This document shows, piece by piece, positions 1 through 10,449 of a stretch of DNA of 64,000 nucleotides. Where the stretch lies: NCBI RefSeq assembly GCF_020480685.1, contig NZ_JAJAFU010000003.1, positions 1 through 64,000 on the forward strand, read 5' to 3'. The position numbers and the translations under genes were made by a program. Every line of letters starts with the position of its first letter. Position 1 is the first letter of the stretch. The notes under the pieces were generated by a model, which worked only from the letters and a program-made list of their open reading frames with translations, was not told the DNA's origin and did not search any database. Source of the stretch: Deferrivibrio essentukiensis. Its GTDB lineage: Bacteria > Chrysiogenota > Deferribacteres > Deferribacterales > Deferrivibrionaceae.

Positions 1-1314
1 TTTTTTATTTTTTTTGTTTGAAAAATGAAAAAATTCGTTTCTCGATAACTATCTGATAAAGTTTCAAAAATAATCGAAACTAATTGATTTAAAGTAAAAG
101 GCTTTTGCAAAAATTTTACTTCTTCAACAAAAATCCCTCTTTCGCTAACAAGTTCTTCATTATAGCCCGACATAAAAATGACTTTTATATCAGGCAAATA
201 ATCCCTGATAGTATCTACAAGTGCTCTCCCACTCATACCAGGCATTATCACATCAGTAATTATCAAGTCAATATTTTTACCATTCTCCCTTACAATATCA
301 AGAGCATCTTCAGGGGATGTTGCTGGAAAAACATTATAACCTATTTTATTCAGAGTATCCTTAAATGCTTCATTTAAAATCTCATCGTCTTCCACAAGGA
401 GTATATTTGCAGCTTTTTCAGCTTTCATACCAAAAACAAATTTCTCTGTGTGTTTTTGTTTATTTTCTTCCCCCTCTTTCTCAATAGCCGGAAAATAAAT
501 TCTAAATGTCGTACCCACTCCTAACTCACTATAAACATTAATAAAGCCGTTATGCTGTTTAACAATACCATAAACAGTTGACAGCCCAAGCCCTGTCCCT
601 TTCCCAACCTCCTTGGTAGTAAAAAATGGTTCAAATATGTTTTTTATTAATGCCTTATCCATCCCACAGCCATTGTCAGTAACTGACAAACATACAAAAT
701 TTCCAGGAGTAAAACCTGAGTGTGTTTTACAATATTGTTCATCTATAAATACATTTTCTACATTGATAATAATTTTCCCTATTCCATTTATGGCATCTTT
801 TGCATTAATACATAAATTAAGCAAAATTTGCTCTATCTGCCCCTTATTCCCTTTAACAAAAGAAATATTTTCACCTTTATTAATAATAAGCTCTATCTCT
901 TCACCTATAAGCCTTTTAAGCATATTTTCAAAAGAATTAATCACATCTGCAATATTAATATTTTCAACAACTGTTGGCTTTTTACGTGCAAAAATCAGCA
1001 ACTTTTCGGTAAGATTAGCTGCTCTTTCTGTGGCAGCCATAATATTATCAAGATATGCAGGTAAAGCATTTTTATTATCAATCTGCAATTTTGCAAGCTC
1101 CACATAACCCATTATTGCTGATAAAATATTATTAAAATCGTGAGCAACACCGCCTGCCAACTGCCCTATAGAGTCAAGCTTTTGAGTCTGATTTAGCTGC
1201 TCTTGCAGTTGTTTCTTTTCGGTAATATCTTCTTTTACTGCAACTATTTTAAACACCTTACCATGTTTATCAACAATAGGGGTAATTATTGCATTCTCAA
1301 AATATAACTCGCCA
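1..1314 (-). pseudogene. Hybrid sensor kinase, C-terminal part (HisKA-HATPase-receiver), separated by frameshift
   Basis: This stretch continues the upstream PAS-GAF-PAS fragment in a different frame. Reading leftwards it gives the end of a PAS domain, a HisKA box with the phospho-acceptor motif VAHDFNNIL (about 1130-1150), an HATPase domain with DNGCGMD and GTGLGLSTVYG motifs, and a receiver domain with phospho-Asp in LIITDVIMPG (about 245-275) and the conserved Lys in LQKPF. The frame stays open to base 1, so the stop lies just outside the window. The frame break maps to a run of seven T on the + strand (1315-1321); eight would restore one protein of roughly 800 residues. Whether this is a true mutation or a read error cannot be told from sequence alone. 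Confidence 0.8.
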
Positions 1315-2416
1315 TTTTTTTCTTATTTACTATCTCAGAAGTAAAACTTTTGCCAGAAAGCAAAGTATTCCACATATCTTCATAAAATTTTTGGTCTTCC
1401 TTACCTGACTTTAAAATTCTTGGGTTATTACCTATTAACTCTTCCCTTTCATACCCCGTCATTTTACAGTAAACAGGATTTACATATTCCATTTCACCAT
1501 CTACATTAGTAATTAATACGCCTGCGACATTTTGCTCAATAACTTCATTAAAAATCTGTAACCTTTCTTCTAATCTCTTCTTTTCGATTACCTCCCAAAC
1601 AATGTCTGCAAGATATTCCAAAGTCCTTACATCAGAATCAGTATAGTCAAAAGGTTTATTACCTACACCAATTATCGCAACAACATTATCCCCTCTTATA
1701 ACAGGGCTTACAAGCTCTCTGACTACCTCAGCATGCCCATATGGGAGCCCTTTTTTATTTTCTATATTTTGATAATCATTATGAATGAAAGATTTTTTAT
1801 AACGAACACAATCTGCCCAAATCCCTGCCTTATCTACATCATAATGATAATTTTCAGGTAGAGCATTACAAAATTTCTCTTTAGTTGCAGTTGACCACGC
1901 CTGAAACGACAAGGTTTTCTGGTCTGATTCAACAAAATGCAAAAAAGATATTTTACTGTTTAAAATCTTTTCAATTGCATCAAGGGCAAAAGTTAGAATC
2001 TCATTTATTGTATGCTCTTTTGCATAAAGATATAAATTTAACCTTAGAAGATTTGTTTGCTCCCGCATTATTTTATTAGATATATTCCTTACAAGACTAA
2101 TAGCATACTCTTTTTTATCTAATTCTATAACCTTAACACTTACTTCAACATCAATAATTTCACCGAATTTTGATAAATGTTTTGACAAAAATTTCAGTTG
2201 CCCTTCTTCTTTGATTTTTCTAATTATGTCTTCAATAAATCCAGGTTTATTACTATGAACGATTTTTGATACTTTATGGCCAATAATTTCATCTTTACTA
2301 TAACCTAAATATTTGCAGGCAACTTCATTGACATAGATAAACTTTTCAAAATCATGGATAAACACAGCATCAGAAAGCAATTCTGCTAATTCGAAAAGCT
2401 TAAATAGTCTTTCCAT
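1286..2416 (-). pseudogene. Hybrid sensor kinase, N-terminal part (PAS-GAF-PAS), truncated by frameshift
   Basis: The 376-residue reading frame has an N-terminal PAS domain (about 10-120), a GAF domain (about 145-285, with the motif REL-SPVI-GD typical of kinase GAFs) and the first part of a second PAS domain (about 290-365, with MTGYEREELIGNNPRIL). It then ends in about ten residues unrelated to any PAS domain. The expected continuation (NGELYFENAII) is present one frame away, which marks the frameshift at 1315-1321. No signal peptide or membrane segment is visible, so the intact ancestor was a cytoplasmic sensor. The ligand is unknown. The gene stands alone downstream of the FtsX permease on the same strand. 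Confidence 0.8.
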
Positions 2417-2456
2417 TTAAAATTATAGCACATAATATAGCCGGCTGCAAAAAAAC

Positions 2457-4958
2457 TTATTCAAAACTTGCAAATTTTTTAGGGTCGAGTTGTTTAATAG
2501 TTTTGATAGGCAATAGCCCCGCAAAAATTACAAACAGCACAAGGACTAAGAGTAAAAGTGATGTTTTTAAAAAACTGACATGATACTCAATTGACCAGCC
2601 AAAAGATTTTGTATTTACCACTTTGATGATTATTACACTTAAAACACTTCCAAGTAAGACTCCGTAAAAAACACCAAAAAAACCGATTACAGCTGCAGAC
2701 AGTGTGTAGATTTTAGATAAAAGTCTGTTATTTGCACCTAAATATTTTAAAATGCTAATCTCTTTTCTTCTCTCAAGGGCTACTGCATAGAGCATATTCC
2801 CCACACCAAGCAGTGATACAATAAGAGCTATCCCCTGAATAGCATATGTAATAGCAAAGCTCTTATCAAAGATTTTGATAACCTTTTTCCTGATAACATC
2901 GTTATTGAAAATATCTAAACTTCCATCTTGATTAATTAAGCTTTCTAATTTGCTGATAACACTATCTGAATCAACCCCTTTTTTGAGATAAATACTGACC
3001 TGAGTAAATTTTAATTCGTCCCAATACCTTTTTTGAAAAGAGTTATCAAAGATTATAAATCCATTTACAGTAGAATAACTTGTAAAAATTTCTCTGATTT
3101 TAAATTTTCCCTTCCCCTTTGGCGTATCAATTTCTATAAAATCCCCTACTTTTAAACCGTATCTAATTTTAAAATACTCTGAAACAGCGATACTTTTTGT
3201 TACTTCAAAATTATCGATACCGTTATGATACTTTTTAACAACCTTTTCCTCTCCAAAACCTAAAAGAATCTCTTTCCCTTTAAAAGTCCCCGGCATAGCA
3301 CGAAAAGTGCTAACAGCTTCAACCCCATCAACAGTTTTGATTTCATATAAAATATTTTCATCAAGGGGCTCAAAACAAAAATTGGACGAACAACTTGCGG
3401 ACTTGATAAAAATATCTGCTCTAAGGTTGTTATCTATCCATTTTGTGAGTGAAATTTTAAAGGAATCTATTAAAGTAACCATGCTGATAACAAGCGCCGT
3501 TGAAATGGCTACGCTTATTAAAGCGATGGCAAACCTGTATGAACTGCTGAAAATATCTGCAAAAGATATGAAGCCAGCCGTCTTAAAAATTTTTTTCATT
3601 ATTTTTTCCACAATAAGGATAAGCCTCTCAAGATACAAAAAGGCAGCAGCACAAAAACCAATAAGTATAAAAAAAACTCCTACATAGGATAGATAAGGAT
3701 ACTCAGAAACATTGTAGTAATAATCAAAAAAGCTAAACAGTATTCCTAATCCAATAAAGAAAAGCCCAACAAAAAACCAAATCAAATAATATTTTTTAAA
3801 TTTGAGCTCAAAAGTCCCCCGCCTTACAGTTTCCACAGGATTTACCTTACTTGCTTCAATTGCAGGAAAAATAGAAGATAGCAAAGATATACAAATACCT
3901 AAAAAAACTGCGTAAAAAGAATATGAATTAAAAACAAAAATACTTTTTATATACACAGGTTTAAAAATAGTGCTTATTGTATCTTCGACTACTGCAGAGG
4001 AATAAATACTCAAAATCTGTCCCAATAATAGCCCCAAAATTGAACCTAAAGCGCCAAGAAGAAATGATTGAAAGATAAATAGAAATAAAATCTGAGATTT
4101 TGAACTCCCTAACGCCCTCAAAGTGCCAATTTGCTCCCTTTTTTTGACAACGGTAATAAAAATAGTATTAAATAGCATAAAGAATCCTACTAAAAAAGCT
4201 ATAGAGCTTATAAAATAAAGGTTCATCTTGAACGATTTTAAGATTTCCCCCTGATTTTTTATAAGGACAGATTTCTTTTGCAAAAGCAGATTTTCCGGCA
4301 ACAATGGTTTAATTTCATCAACTTGTTTATCTGTTAAGTTTACATCTATCCTTGACACTTTGCCCAAAAAATTAAACTTTTCTTGAAAATTTCCAATATC
4401 CTGATAAAGGCCTGACGGGACTTGGTCGGAATTTAAAATCCCTGCAACATAAAATTTTTTTATACCGCCAGCAGTTAAGTAAAGTCCATCACCTATTTTT
4501 ACTTTTAGTCTTTTAGCAATATCATCAGTTATAAATACTGCATTTTGTTTTTGAAAAAAACTCTGCAAATCTAAATTTGATTCTGTTATGTTAATATTAC
4601 TGTTTTTTATTACTTTAAGTGAATCTATTGCAAATATAGGGATAACTAATCTTTCTCTTTCTGATTGAGCATTTATTTTAATGAGTGGGTAATTTCTTAT
4701 CTGTTTACCATTTAAAATTTTAATTATACTTTCGTCAAAAGGTTTGCCAAATTTGTCATTTATCTCATAATTTGCTATTGGATTTAATTTTTCAATATCA
4801 CTTGACATACTTTTTATTGCACTTTGGGTGGAATTCAAAATAGATAAAAACAAACCCACTCCAAGAGCTACACCAAAAATGGATATAAGGCTAAAGAGCT
4901 TTTCCTCTTTTAGATTTCTCAAGGCAAAAATAAATATAAGTCTTAAACTGTTAATCAC
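2457..4958 (-). CDS. ABC transporter permease with two FtsX domains (AttF/AttG- or MacB-like)
   Basis: This 833-residue inner-membrane protein has one N-terminal membrane helix (about 12-32), a periplasmic domain, three helices around 240-370, more helices around 385-450, a second periplasmic domain, and three final helices after about residue 700. This tandem FtsX arrangement is typical of lipoprotein- or lipid-handling ABC permeases. The C-terminal FtsX block contains the usual ERRKEISILKYLGA coupling segment, and the first block has KKREQIGTLRALGSS. It overlaps the end of the ATPase gene by 8 bp, so the two are translationally coupled and probably form one complex. The AttH-like gene just upstream suggests an AttEFGH-like system. 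The substrate is unknown. Confidence 0.85.
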   Translation of the reverse strand: MINSLRLIFIFALRNLKEEKLFSLISIFGVALGVGLFLSILNSTQSAIKSMSSDIEKLNPIANYEINDKFGKPFDESIIKILNGKQIRNYPLIKINAQSERERLVIPIFAIDSLKVIKNSNINITESNLDLQSFFQKQNAVFITDDIAKRLKVKIGDGLYLTAGGIKKFYVAGILNSDQVPSGLYQDIGNFQEKFNFLGKVSRIDVNLTDKQVDEIKPLLPENLLLQKKSVLIKNQGEILKSFKMNLYFISSIAFLVGFFMLFNTIFITVVKKREQIGTLRALGSSKSQILFLFIFQSFLLGALGSILGLLLGQILSIYSSAVVEDTISTIFKPVYIKSIFVFNSYSFYAVFLGICISLLSSIFPAIEASKVNPVETVRRGTFELKFKKYYLIWFFVGLFFIGLGILFSFFDYYYNVSEYPYLSYVGVFFILIGFCAAAFLYLERLILIVEKIMKKIFKTAGFISFADIFSSSYRFAIALISVAISTALVISMVTLIDSFKISLTKWIDNNLRADIFIKSASCSSNFCFEPLDENILYEIKTVDGVEAVSTFRAMPGTFKGKEILLGFGEEKVVKKYHNGIDNFEVTKSIAVSEYFKIRYGLKVGDFIEIDTPKGKGKFKIREIFTSYSTVNGFIIFDNSFQKRYWDELKFTQVSIYLKKGVDSDSVISKLESLINQDGSLDIFNNDVIRKKVIKIFDKSFAITYAIQGIALIVSLLGVGNMLYAVALERRKEISILKYLGANNRLLSKIYTLSAAVIGFFGVFYGVLLGSVLSVIIIKVVNTKSFGWSIEYHVSFLKTSLLLLVLVLFVIFAGLLPIKTIKQLDPKKFASFE

Positions 4959-5607
4959 TTATCTCATCTCTAATATGGCCATCTTTAATACAGATTACTC
5001 TATCGGTAAATTTTGCAATCTCTTCGTTGTGAGTAACCATAACAATTGTAGTATTATATTTTTCATTTAAACTCTTTAAAATGTTTAAGATTTTTTCACC
5101 AGTGAGTGTATCAAGGCTTCCTGTTGGCTCATCAGCCAAAATAATTTTAGGCCTTTTTATTATTGTGCGTGCTATTGCAACTCTTTGCTGCTCACCACCT
5201 GATAGTTGATGTGCAAAATTGTTTATTTTATGTTTAATATCAAGAATATCTAATATTTTTTCTATCTCATCTTCTTTATTAATACCATTTATCAAAAGTG
5301 GGATTAAGACATTTTCATAAACTGTAAGATTGTTGAATAAATTAAAAAACTGAAAAATAAAACCTATATACTTTTTTCTAAATTCAGTTAATTCTTCTTC
5401 ATTAAAATTTGTAATATTTATACCATTAATTATAACTTCTCCAGTATCAGGTTTATCCATTGCACCTATTATATTTAAAAGTGTGGATTTGCCTGAGCCA
5501 GATGGACCCATTATTGACAAAAATTCTCCTTCTTTGATATGTAAATTGATATCTTTTAAAACTTTTGTTTCACCATAACTTTTATATACATTTTTAAGAG
5601 CTATCAT
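4951..5607 (-). CDS. ABC transporter ATP-binding protein, LolD/MacB-type
   Basis: A 218-residue ATPase with Walker [10 protein letters not shown] (34-42), Q-loop around residue 86, signature LSGGEQ (135-140), Walker B IILADEPT (155-162) and the switch His in VTHNEE. Sequence style and length match the LolD/MacB/FtsE group, which works with FtsX-type permeases by mechanotransmission rather than classical transport. A good Shine-Dalgarno GGAGA precedes the ATG. It sits between the AttH-like gene and the tandem FtsX permease and overlaps the latter, so it is its likely motor. Confidence 0.92.
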   Translation of the reverse strand: MIALKNVYKSYGETKVLKDINLHIKEGEFLSIMGPSGSGKSTLLNIIGAMDKPDTGEVIINGINITNFNEEELTEFRKKYIGFIFQFFNLFNNLTVYENVLIPLLINGINKEDEIEKILDILDIKHKINNFAHQLSGGEQQRVAIARTIIKRPKIILADEPTGSLDTLTGEKILNILKSLNEKYNTTIVMVTHNEEIAKFTDRVICIKDGHIRDEISD

Positions 5608-5634
5608 CTATTTCTCCAGCATTTTTACTATATT

Positions 5635-6669
5635 TCAATATCCCGTAAGCTCCATATAGGCTTTTCCATTCAAATCCCCATAAACCTTACAAGCACCTTC
5701 ATAATAATAATTAAAAGTTGATTTTGAAGCTACAAACTCTTGATTCTTAACAAGGGATTCCACAAAAATCTTTTTATTGTTTATCTTAATTTCCCATTTT
5801 ATAGGATATTTTGCAGAAGTTATTTTAGATTTGTAAAATTCTAAAGGTTTTAGTTTTACTTTATCAAAATCAAGATTAATTTTATTACCATTTTTATCAA
5901 TAATTGCCGCGTATGAGCTTTTGTCAATTTTACCATCTTTATCTTTAATTTGATAAATGATAATCTCTCTGCCATCATCAAGCATAATTGAAAACCAGTC
6001 CCAACCTTTTAATTTATCGGTGCTGTAATCTGAATTAATTTCTCTGTCAAACCAGCTTTCCCCCGAAACTGAATATTTTTTCTCATCAATCTGTAAATAT
6101 CCGGTCGTTTTCATCCTTGTAATTGAAAAATATAATGAAGCACATTCTTCACATCCGTAAATCTTATTTGAATAACCGTTTTCCCCGTTTAAAATAGGAT
6201 TTTTGGTAGGTATCAAGTTAATATCAATACTAAAATTTTCAGCTTTTGCTTTTATGTCAAATTGTTCAATACTACCGGTAACCAAATCATCAAAAACCTT
6301 TACATACAATTTATTATCACTTGCTGCAGCTTCATTATAAGCTCCTCTTGATGTATCATCTTCAAAGTAATACTTTTGATTGTTTATATCTGTTATTGCA
6401 AAATGAGAAATATAAATCCTGTTTAGCCCAAATTTGCTTTTATAATTTTTCTTATTCACATTTACTACAAATATTGTAAGCTCATAGCCAAATTTTTTTC
6501 CATCGTTTGAATTCAAATGCCCTGTAAAATACCACCACTGACTTACAAAATTATCTTTATAATAAAGGTCATTAGGCAGATTTACACGGTCAGTTGCCTT
6601 TAATTTTACAAAGTCTGACGCAAAAGCAAAATTTGTAAACAAAAGTAATATCAAAATAACTATTCTCAA
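5635..6669 (-). CDS. AttH-like secreted protein (CrtC/lipocalin-like family)
   Basis: The 344-residue protein begins with a short cleavable signal peptide (hydrophobic residues 3-14, then FAFA-S) and carries the SQWWYFTGHL motif near residue 45 that defines the AttH / carotenoid 1,2-hydratase-like (COG5621) family. A second family signature, SGESWFDREI followed by GWDWFSI, is near 203-230. Members have a double beta-barrel fold. Those linked to FtsX/LolD-type ABC genes, as here, are thought to handle lipids or lipoproteins at the periplasmic side, but the biochemical role is not established. The start overlaps the photolyase stop (ATGA), indicating co-transcription. Confidence 0.8.
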   Translation of the reverse strand: MRIVILILLLFTNFAFASDFVKLKATDRVNLPNDLYYKDNFVSQWWYFTGHLNSNDGKKFGYELTIFVVNVNKKNYKSKFGLNRIYISHFAITDINNQKYYFEDDTSRGAYNEAAASDNKLYVKVFDDLVTGSIEQFDIKAKAENFSIDINLIPTKNPILNGENGYSNKIYGCEECASLYFSITRMKTTGYLQIDEKKYSVSGESWFDREINSDYSTDKLKGWDWFSIMLDDGREIIIYQIKDKDGKIDKSSYAAIIDKNGNKINLDFDKVKLKPLEFYKSKITSAKYPIKWEIKINNKKIFVESLVKNQEFVASKSTFNYYYEGACKVYGDLNGKAYMELTGY

Positions 6670-8000
6670 GCACCAACCCTCATAAGATATCTATTCATAT
6701 CAAATTTCCTTTTAAGGCCATTTTCTGACATATATCTTATTTTACCAAAAATTTCTCTCTCTTTAAATGCTCTGTCATGCATTCCAAAACACCATGCAAT
6801 ACCTGCATAACCGTTTGAATCTCTTCCATCAAGAGCATATTTGTCATTTAAAAAGATTAGATTTTCGTAAGCAGACTTCAACGACTCAGACCACTCTATA
6901 ACTTTTTTGCCCCAATACATACGCATATAATTATGAATTTTACCTTTATTTATAAGCTCATATTGGGCTGCATTCCAAAACTTATCATGAGTTTTACAAC
7001 CTTCTAACTCATTTAAAGTATAAATATATTCTCTTTTATCTTTTTCATGGGTTTTTAATGTATTTTTAGACCACTCAGGTAAAAATGTGTAAAGATTATG
7101 AATATCATCAGTATAGTAAGTAAAGTTGTGGGCTAATTCCCTTCTTACAACAAGCTGCTCAAATAGGGTTTCATAATTTTCAGGATTAGTTTCTATTTTT
7201 AAAGCTTCTTTTAAGATTTTAATAGGACTGATAAATCCAAAATGTAGATAAAAACTCAAATTTGACTCAAAATCAAAGGCTGGATCTCCTCTTTTTTCTG
7301 CAAAGTTATCATACTTTTCATTTAAAAAATCTCTCAGCAGCTTATCTGCCTCACTTTCTCCACCTTTGAAATCAACTGTTTTGATGTAATGAACTGATTT
7401 TAATTTTTCATCAATAATCAAGCTATCTAAATCATTTTCCAACACAAAATTATTATCCCTATAATCAAAAAACACAAAATCGTTTAAAATTTTTTCTTTT
7501 AATTTATTAATTTTAGGTCTTATCGTATATGCTCCGTATTCACACTTTGAGCTTGCAACCTGTACAGGCACCACAAGATTTGTATCAACCTCATAAATAT
7601 TAACATCATTATTTTTATAAATTTTATTTCTCACATCTTTAAGCCATTTTATGTATGCCTTATCTGTTATAAGCGTGTTGGCATCGTTTAGATATTGAGG
7701 CAGAATTTCTGTAAAAGGGCCTACTTTAACATGGAAAGATATCTTTAAATCATTAAATTTTTCTACAAGCTCCAAAATACCGTCGATAAAAAATTTAAAA
7801 TGCCTGTAATTGGCATCTTTATAGTTAAAATCGACCACTACCAAAACTTTCAACGGCAAATTTTTATTTATTGCCAAATATTTTGCAAACTCAAGGCTGT
7901 GGTTATATTCTACTCTGAAAGCACCCTGCATCCAATAAAGTATATAATACCCTTTTTTGGATGATTTTTTTACACAAGTAACCCTTTCAAGATAATTCAT
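6666..8000 (-). CDS. phr: Class II CPD deoxyribodipyrimidine photolyase
   Basis: This 444-residue flavoprotein would repair UV-induced cyclobutane pyrimidine dimers using light. Class II membership is clear from the N-terminal YWMQ..FRVEYN segment, the antenna-domain RHF motif, and the C-terminal block with RRELAHNF, KFWNAAQYELINKGKIHNYM and DGRDSNGYAGIAWCFGMHDR, which forms the FAD and DNA site. The length is normal for the class. It overlaps the SDR gene upstream by 14 bp and the AttH-like gene downstream by 4 bp. Photolyases next to SDR/DUF2867 genes recur in bacterial genomes, but the partner's contribution is not known. Presence of the gene implies at least occasional light exposure. Confidence 0.95.
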   Translation of the reverse strand: MNYLERVTCVKKSSKKGYYILYWMQGAFRVEYNHSLEFAKYLAINKNLPLKVLVVVDFNYKDANYRHFKFFIDGILELVEKFNDLKISFHVKVGPFTEILPQYLNDANTLITDKAYIKWLKDVRNKIYKNNDVNIYEVDTNLVVPVQVASSKCEYGAYTIRPKINKLKEKILNDFVFFDYRDNNFVLENDLDSLIIDEKLKSVHYIKTVDFKGGESEADKLLRDFLNEKYDNFAEKRGDPAFDFESNLSFYLHFGFISPIKILKEALKIETNPENYETLFEQLVVRRELAHNFTYYTDDIHNLYTFLPEWSKNTLKTHEKDKREYIYTLNELEGCKTHDKFWNAAQYELINKGKIHNYMRMYWGKKVIEWSESLKSAYENLIFLNDKYALDGRDSNGYAGIAWCFGMHDRAFKEREIFGKIRYMSENGLKRKFDMNRYLMRVGA

Positions 8001-9408
8001 TCGCCTGCCTGATTATATCTTTTTGCATAAGTTTGAATATAATTTTATGAAATGGGAGCATTAAATACCAGTAGATTCTTCCCGCAAGCCCCTTTGGATA
8101 AAAATATGCTGTAATTGTAAAATCATCATCTAAAATTGAAAATTCTAACCACGCCTTGCCGGGTAACTTCATCTGTGCTTCAAGTAAAAGCCTTTTATTT
8201 TCAACAATATCTATTACCTTCCAAAAATCTATACTATCCCCTATTCGCAAGTCCCCTTTTCTTCTTCCTCTATTAAGCCCATACCCGCCAACAAGTTTAT
8301 CAATCAAACCTCTAATCCCCCAAAGAAAATTCAATGCAAACCATCCATTTTCGCCACCTGCTGATTTGCACACCTGAAAAAGGTTATAAGCCTTTTCTTC
8401 ATCTATTTTTGTGAAATATCTGTCCGCATAAATTGCCATTGACACTTCCGGCACAAAAGGGACATCGCAAACTTGTGATTTGCTACTGTCACACCATCTG
8501 CTAATCACCTGATTTTTTTTAATCTCTTCTATGGATAGCCTTACAGCTTCTTCAAATTCTGTAACCTTTACATCAGGGAAAATCTCTTTTGCATTACTAT
8601 TTTCAATAATACTTTCATGTTTGAGCCCCATTACAAGCTCTTTTGCTATATCAAAATTTACAGGAGAAAAAAGTATTAACCAGTATGATGATAATCTCGG
8701 AGTTAATAATGGGACAGAGACAATATACCTTTTAAGCCCCAATACTTTTGCAGTCTTTAACACCATATCTTTGAAAGTCATAGGCGGCATACCTATATCA
8801 ATCTGGGCTGTTTTATAATAATCAGACAAAATTGCAGATTTTAAATATTTAATTACATCACCAATATATACTGGTGATGTAAGTGTATTTACCCATTTTG
8901 GTGCAACCATTACAGGCAATTTTTCTACAAGACTTCGAATTATTTCAAAACTTGCACTTCCTGAGCCAATTATTACCCCAGCCCTAAACCATATACATGA
9001 AACTTTAGGTGAGCTGCTTAAAATCTCACCTGTAATATATCTGCTTTTTAGATGAACGCTTAAATTTTCTTTATTGCCAAGACCACCCATATAAATAATT
9101 CTTTTAACAGATAGCTTTTCACAAATCTTGATAAAATTTTCAGCACTCTTTTTTTCAGCCTCCAAATAATCCTTATCACTACCCATCATATGAATAAGAT
9201 AAACCGCCGTATCAACACCTTCCAAAGCTTTTTCAAGAATCTCAGTATTAAAGGTATCCCCTTCAAATACATTACATCTGCTTTTAAACTTTTCTTCTAA
9301 TTTATTGGAGTTTCTTACTAAAAGATTAATTTCAATGTTTTCGTTAAATAGCTCTTCAGCAAGTCTTCTGCCTACAAATCCTGTCACACCGGTTAATAGT
9401 ATTTTCAT
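7987..9408 (-). CDS. SDR-family NAD(P)-binding protein with C-terminal DUF2867
   Basis: The 473-residue protein starts with a Rossmann dinucleotide-binding motif TGVTGFVG (residues 6-13) and atypical SDR features (VYLIHMM around 90, GLGNKENLS around 108-116), resembling YbjT-type nucleoside-diphosphate-sugar epimerase-like proteins. The last ~170 residues match the DUF2867 style (GGENGWF, GLNRGRRKGDLRIGDSIDFWKV, LPGKAWLEF), a domain of unknown function often fused to this SDR type. It is the first gene of the five-gene minus-strand operon ending with the FtsX permease. The substrate cannot be read from sequence. Confidence 0.85.
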   Translation of the reverse strand: MKILLTGVTGFVGRRLAEELFNENIEINLLVRNSNKLEEKFKSRCNVFEGDTFNTEILEKALEGVDTAVYLIHMMGSDKDYLEAEKKSAENFIKICEKLSVKRIIYMGGLGNKENLSVHLKSRYITGEILSSSPKVSCIWFRAGVIIGSGSASFEIIRSLVEKLPVMVAPKWVNTLTSPVYIGDVIKYLKSAILSDYYKTAQIDIGMPPMTFKDMVLKTAKVLGLKRYIVSVPLLTPRLSSYWLILFSPVNFDIAKELVMGLKHESIIENSNAKEIFPDVKVTEFEEAVRLSIEEIKKNQVISRWCDSSKSQVCDVPFVPEVSMAIYADRYFTKIDEEKAYNLFQVCKSAGGENGWFALNFLWGIRGLIDKLVGGYGLNRGRRKGDLRIGDSIDFWKVIDIVENKRLLLEAQMKLPGKAWLEFSILDDDFTITAYFYPKGLAGRIYWYLMLPFHKIIFKLMQKDIIRQANELS

Positions 9409-9516
9409 ATTTATAACTTACCATAATTATATTAAAAAATAAACTTGTAATGATTTTAAATTAGATTTTTATAGACTTTAATTTTTTTATATATATTTTA
9501 CTTAAAAGAGGTGAAA

Positions 9517-10449
9517 ATGGATCCTGTTACTCATATTGGAAGCGGACTTTTAGGCGGCTCATATTTAAAAGATAAAAAAAGTGACAAAAGTATATACATA
9601 ATTTCAGTGATAGGCGCACTTTTGCCGGATATTGATAATATCATTGGACTTGCTAATAATCCTCAGCTTTATCTTATTCATCATCGCGGGATAACTCACT
9701 CTTTTTTAGGTGCTATTCTACTTTCATTCATTTCAGCACTCTTATTAAAATATATTTTTTTTCGCAAAACAGATTTTAAAAAGATATTTTTAATATTTAC
9801 ATTTTTCAGCTTTGTTCACATATTTTTGGATTTAATTACAAGTTACGGCACACAGATAGCTCTCCCATTTACAAATGAAAGATATACTCTTGAGTGCACA
9901 TTTATAATAGATCCTATTTTTACAGTCACTATATTGATATTCTTTTTCATTTCAAAAAAACTTACTTCTAAAAAAATTAGATTAATATTGTTTAGCTTTA
10001 TCTTTGTTTATCCTCTGTCAAATTTAGCACTTAAAGCTATTTATACAAATATGTTAGAATCAAGATACCCTGATAAAAAGGTTTATTTAAGCCCCTCACC
10101 TTTTACACCGATTTTTTGGAAAGTGATAATGGAAGATAATTCTTCATATTATGTTGCCACAAAGACATTATTCGCTGATACAAACTTAAATGATTTTCAA
10201 AAATACACTTCATTAAAAACCAACAATTTATCTACTCTATTTACTGTAGATGGTTTTTTAAAAACTTACTACTGGTTTACTAAGTATCCTATCATTCAAA
10301 AAATAGGTAAAAACACTTATAAAATTTCAGATTTAAGATTTATGTTTACCTTGAAGAGCTTAAATATCAAAAGGGAAGCCCCTTTCAGCATTATATTAAC
10401 TACCAATGATGACTATTCAAAAATATTAAATTATAAATACGGTTTTTAA
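9517..10449 (+). CDS. YdjM/DUF457-family inner-membrane metal-dependent hydrolase-like protein
   Basis: Residues 1-60 carry the family hallmark MDPVTHIGSGLLGG, GALLPDIDN and HHRGITHS, whose His and Asp residues are predicted metal ligands. Several membrane helices follow (about 60-80, 90-110, 130-150, 155-175), then a C-terminal soluble region of about 120 residues. I prefer ATG at 9517 over the in-frame GTG at 9511 because the Shine-Dalgarno AAGAGGTG overlaps that GTG and because the family starts with this MDP-TH sequence. The gene converges on, and overlaps by 4 bp, the MFS gene on the other strand. The enzymatic activity of the family is unproven. Confidence 0.82.
   Translation: MDPVTHIGSGLLGGSYLKDKKSDKSIYIISVIGALLPDIDNIIGLANNPQLYLIHHRGITHSFLGAILLSFISALLLKYIFFRKTDFKKIFLIFTFFSFVHIFLDLITSYGTQIALPFTNERYTLECTFIIDPIFTVTILIFFFISKKLTSKKIRLILFSFIFVYPLSNLALKAIYTNMLESRYPDKKVYLSPSPFTPIFWKVIMEDNSSYYVATKTLFADTNLNDFQKYTSLKTNNLSTLFTVDGFLKTYYWFTKYPIIQKIGKNTYKISDLRFMFTLKSLNIKREAPFSIILTTNDDYSKILNYKYGF

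Noticed and set aside
105-1107. Open frames on the + strand over the first kinase
   Set aside because: They are antisense to a well-supported kinase, are rich in Ile/Phe/Ser from reverse AT-rich codons, and have no Shine-Dalgarno.
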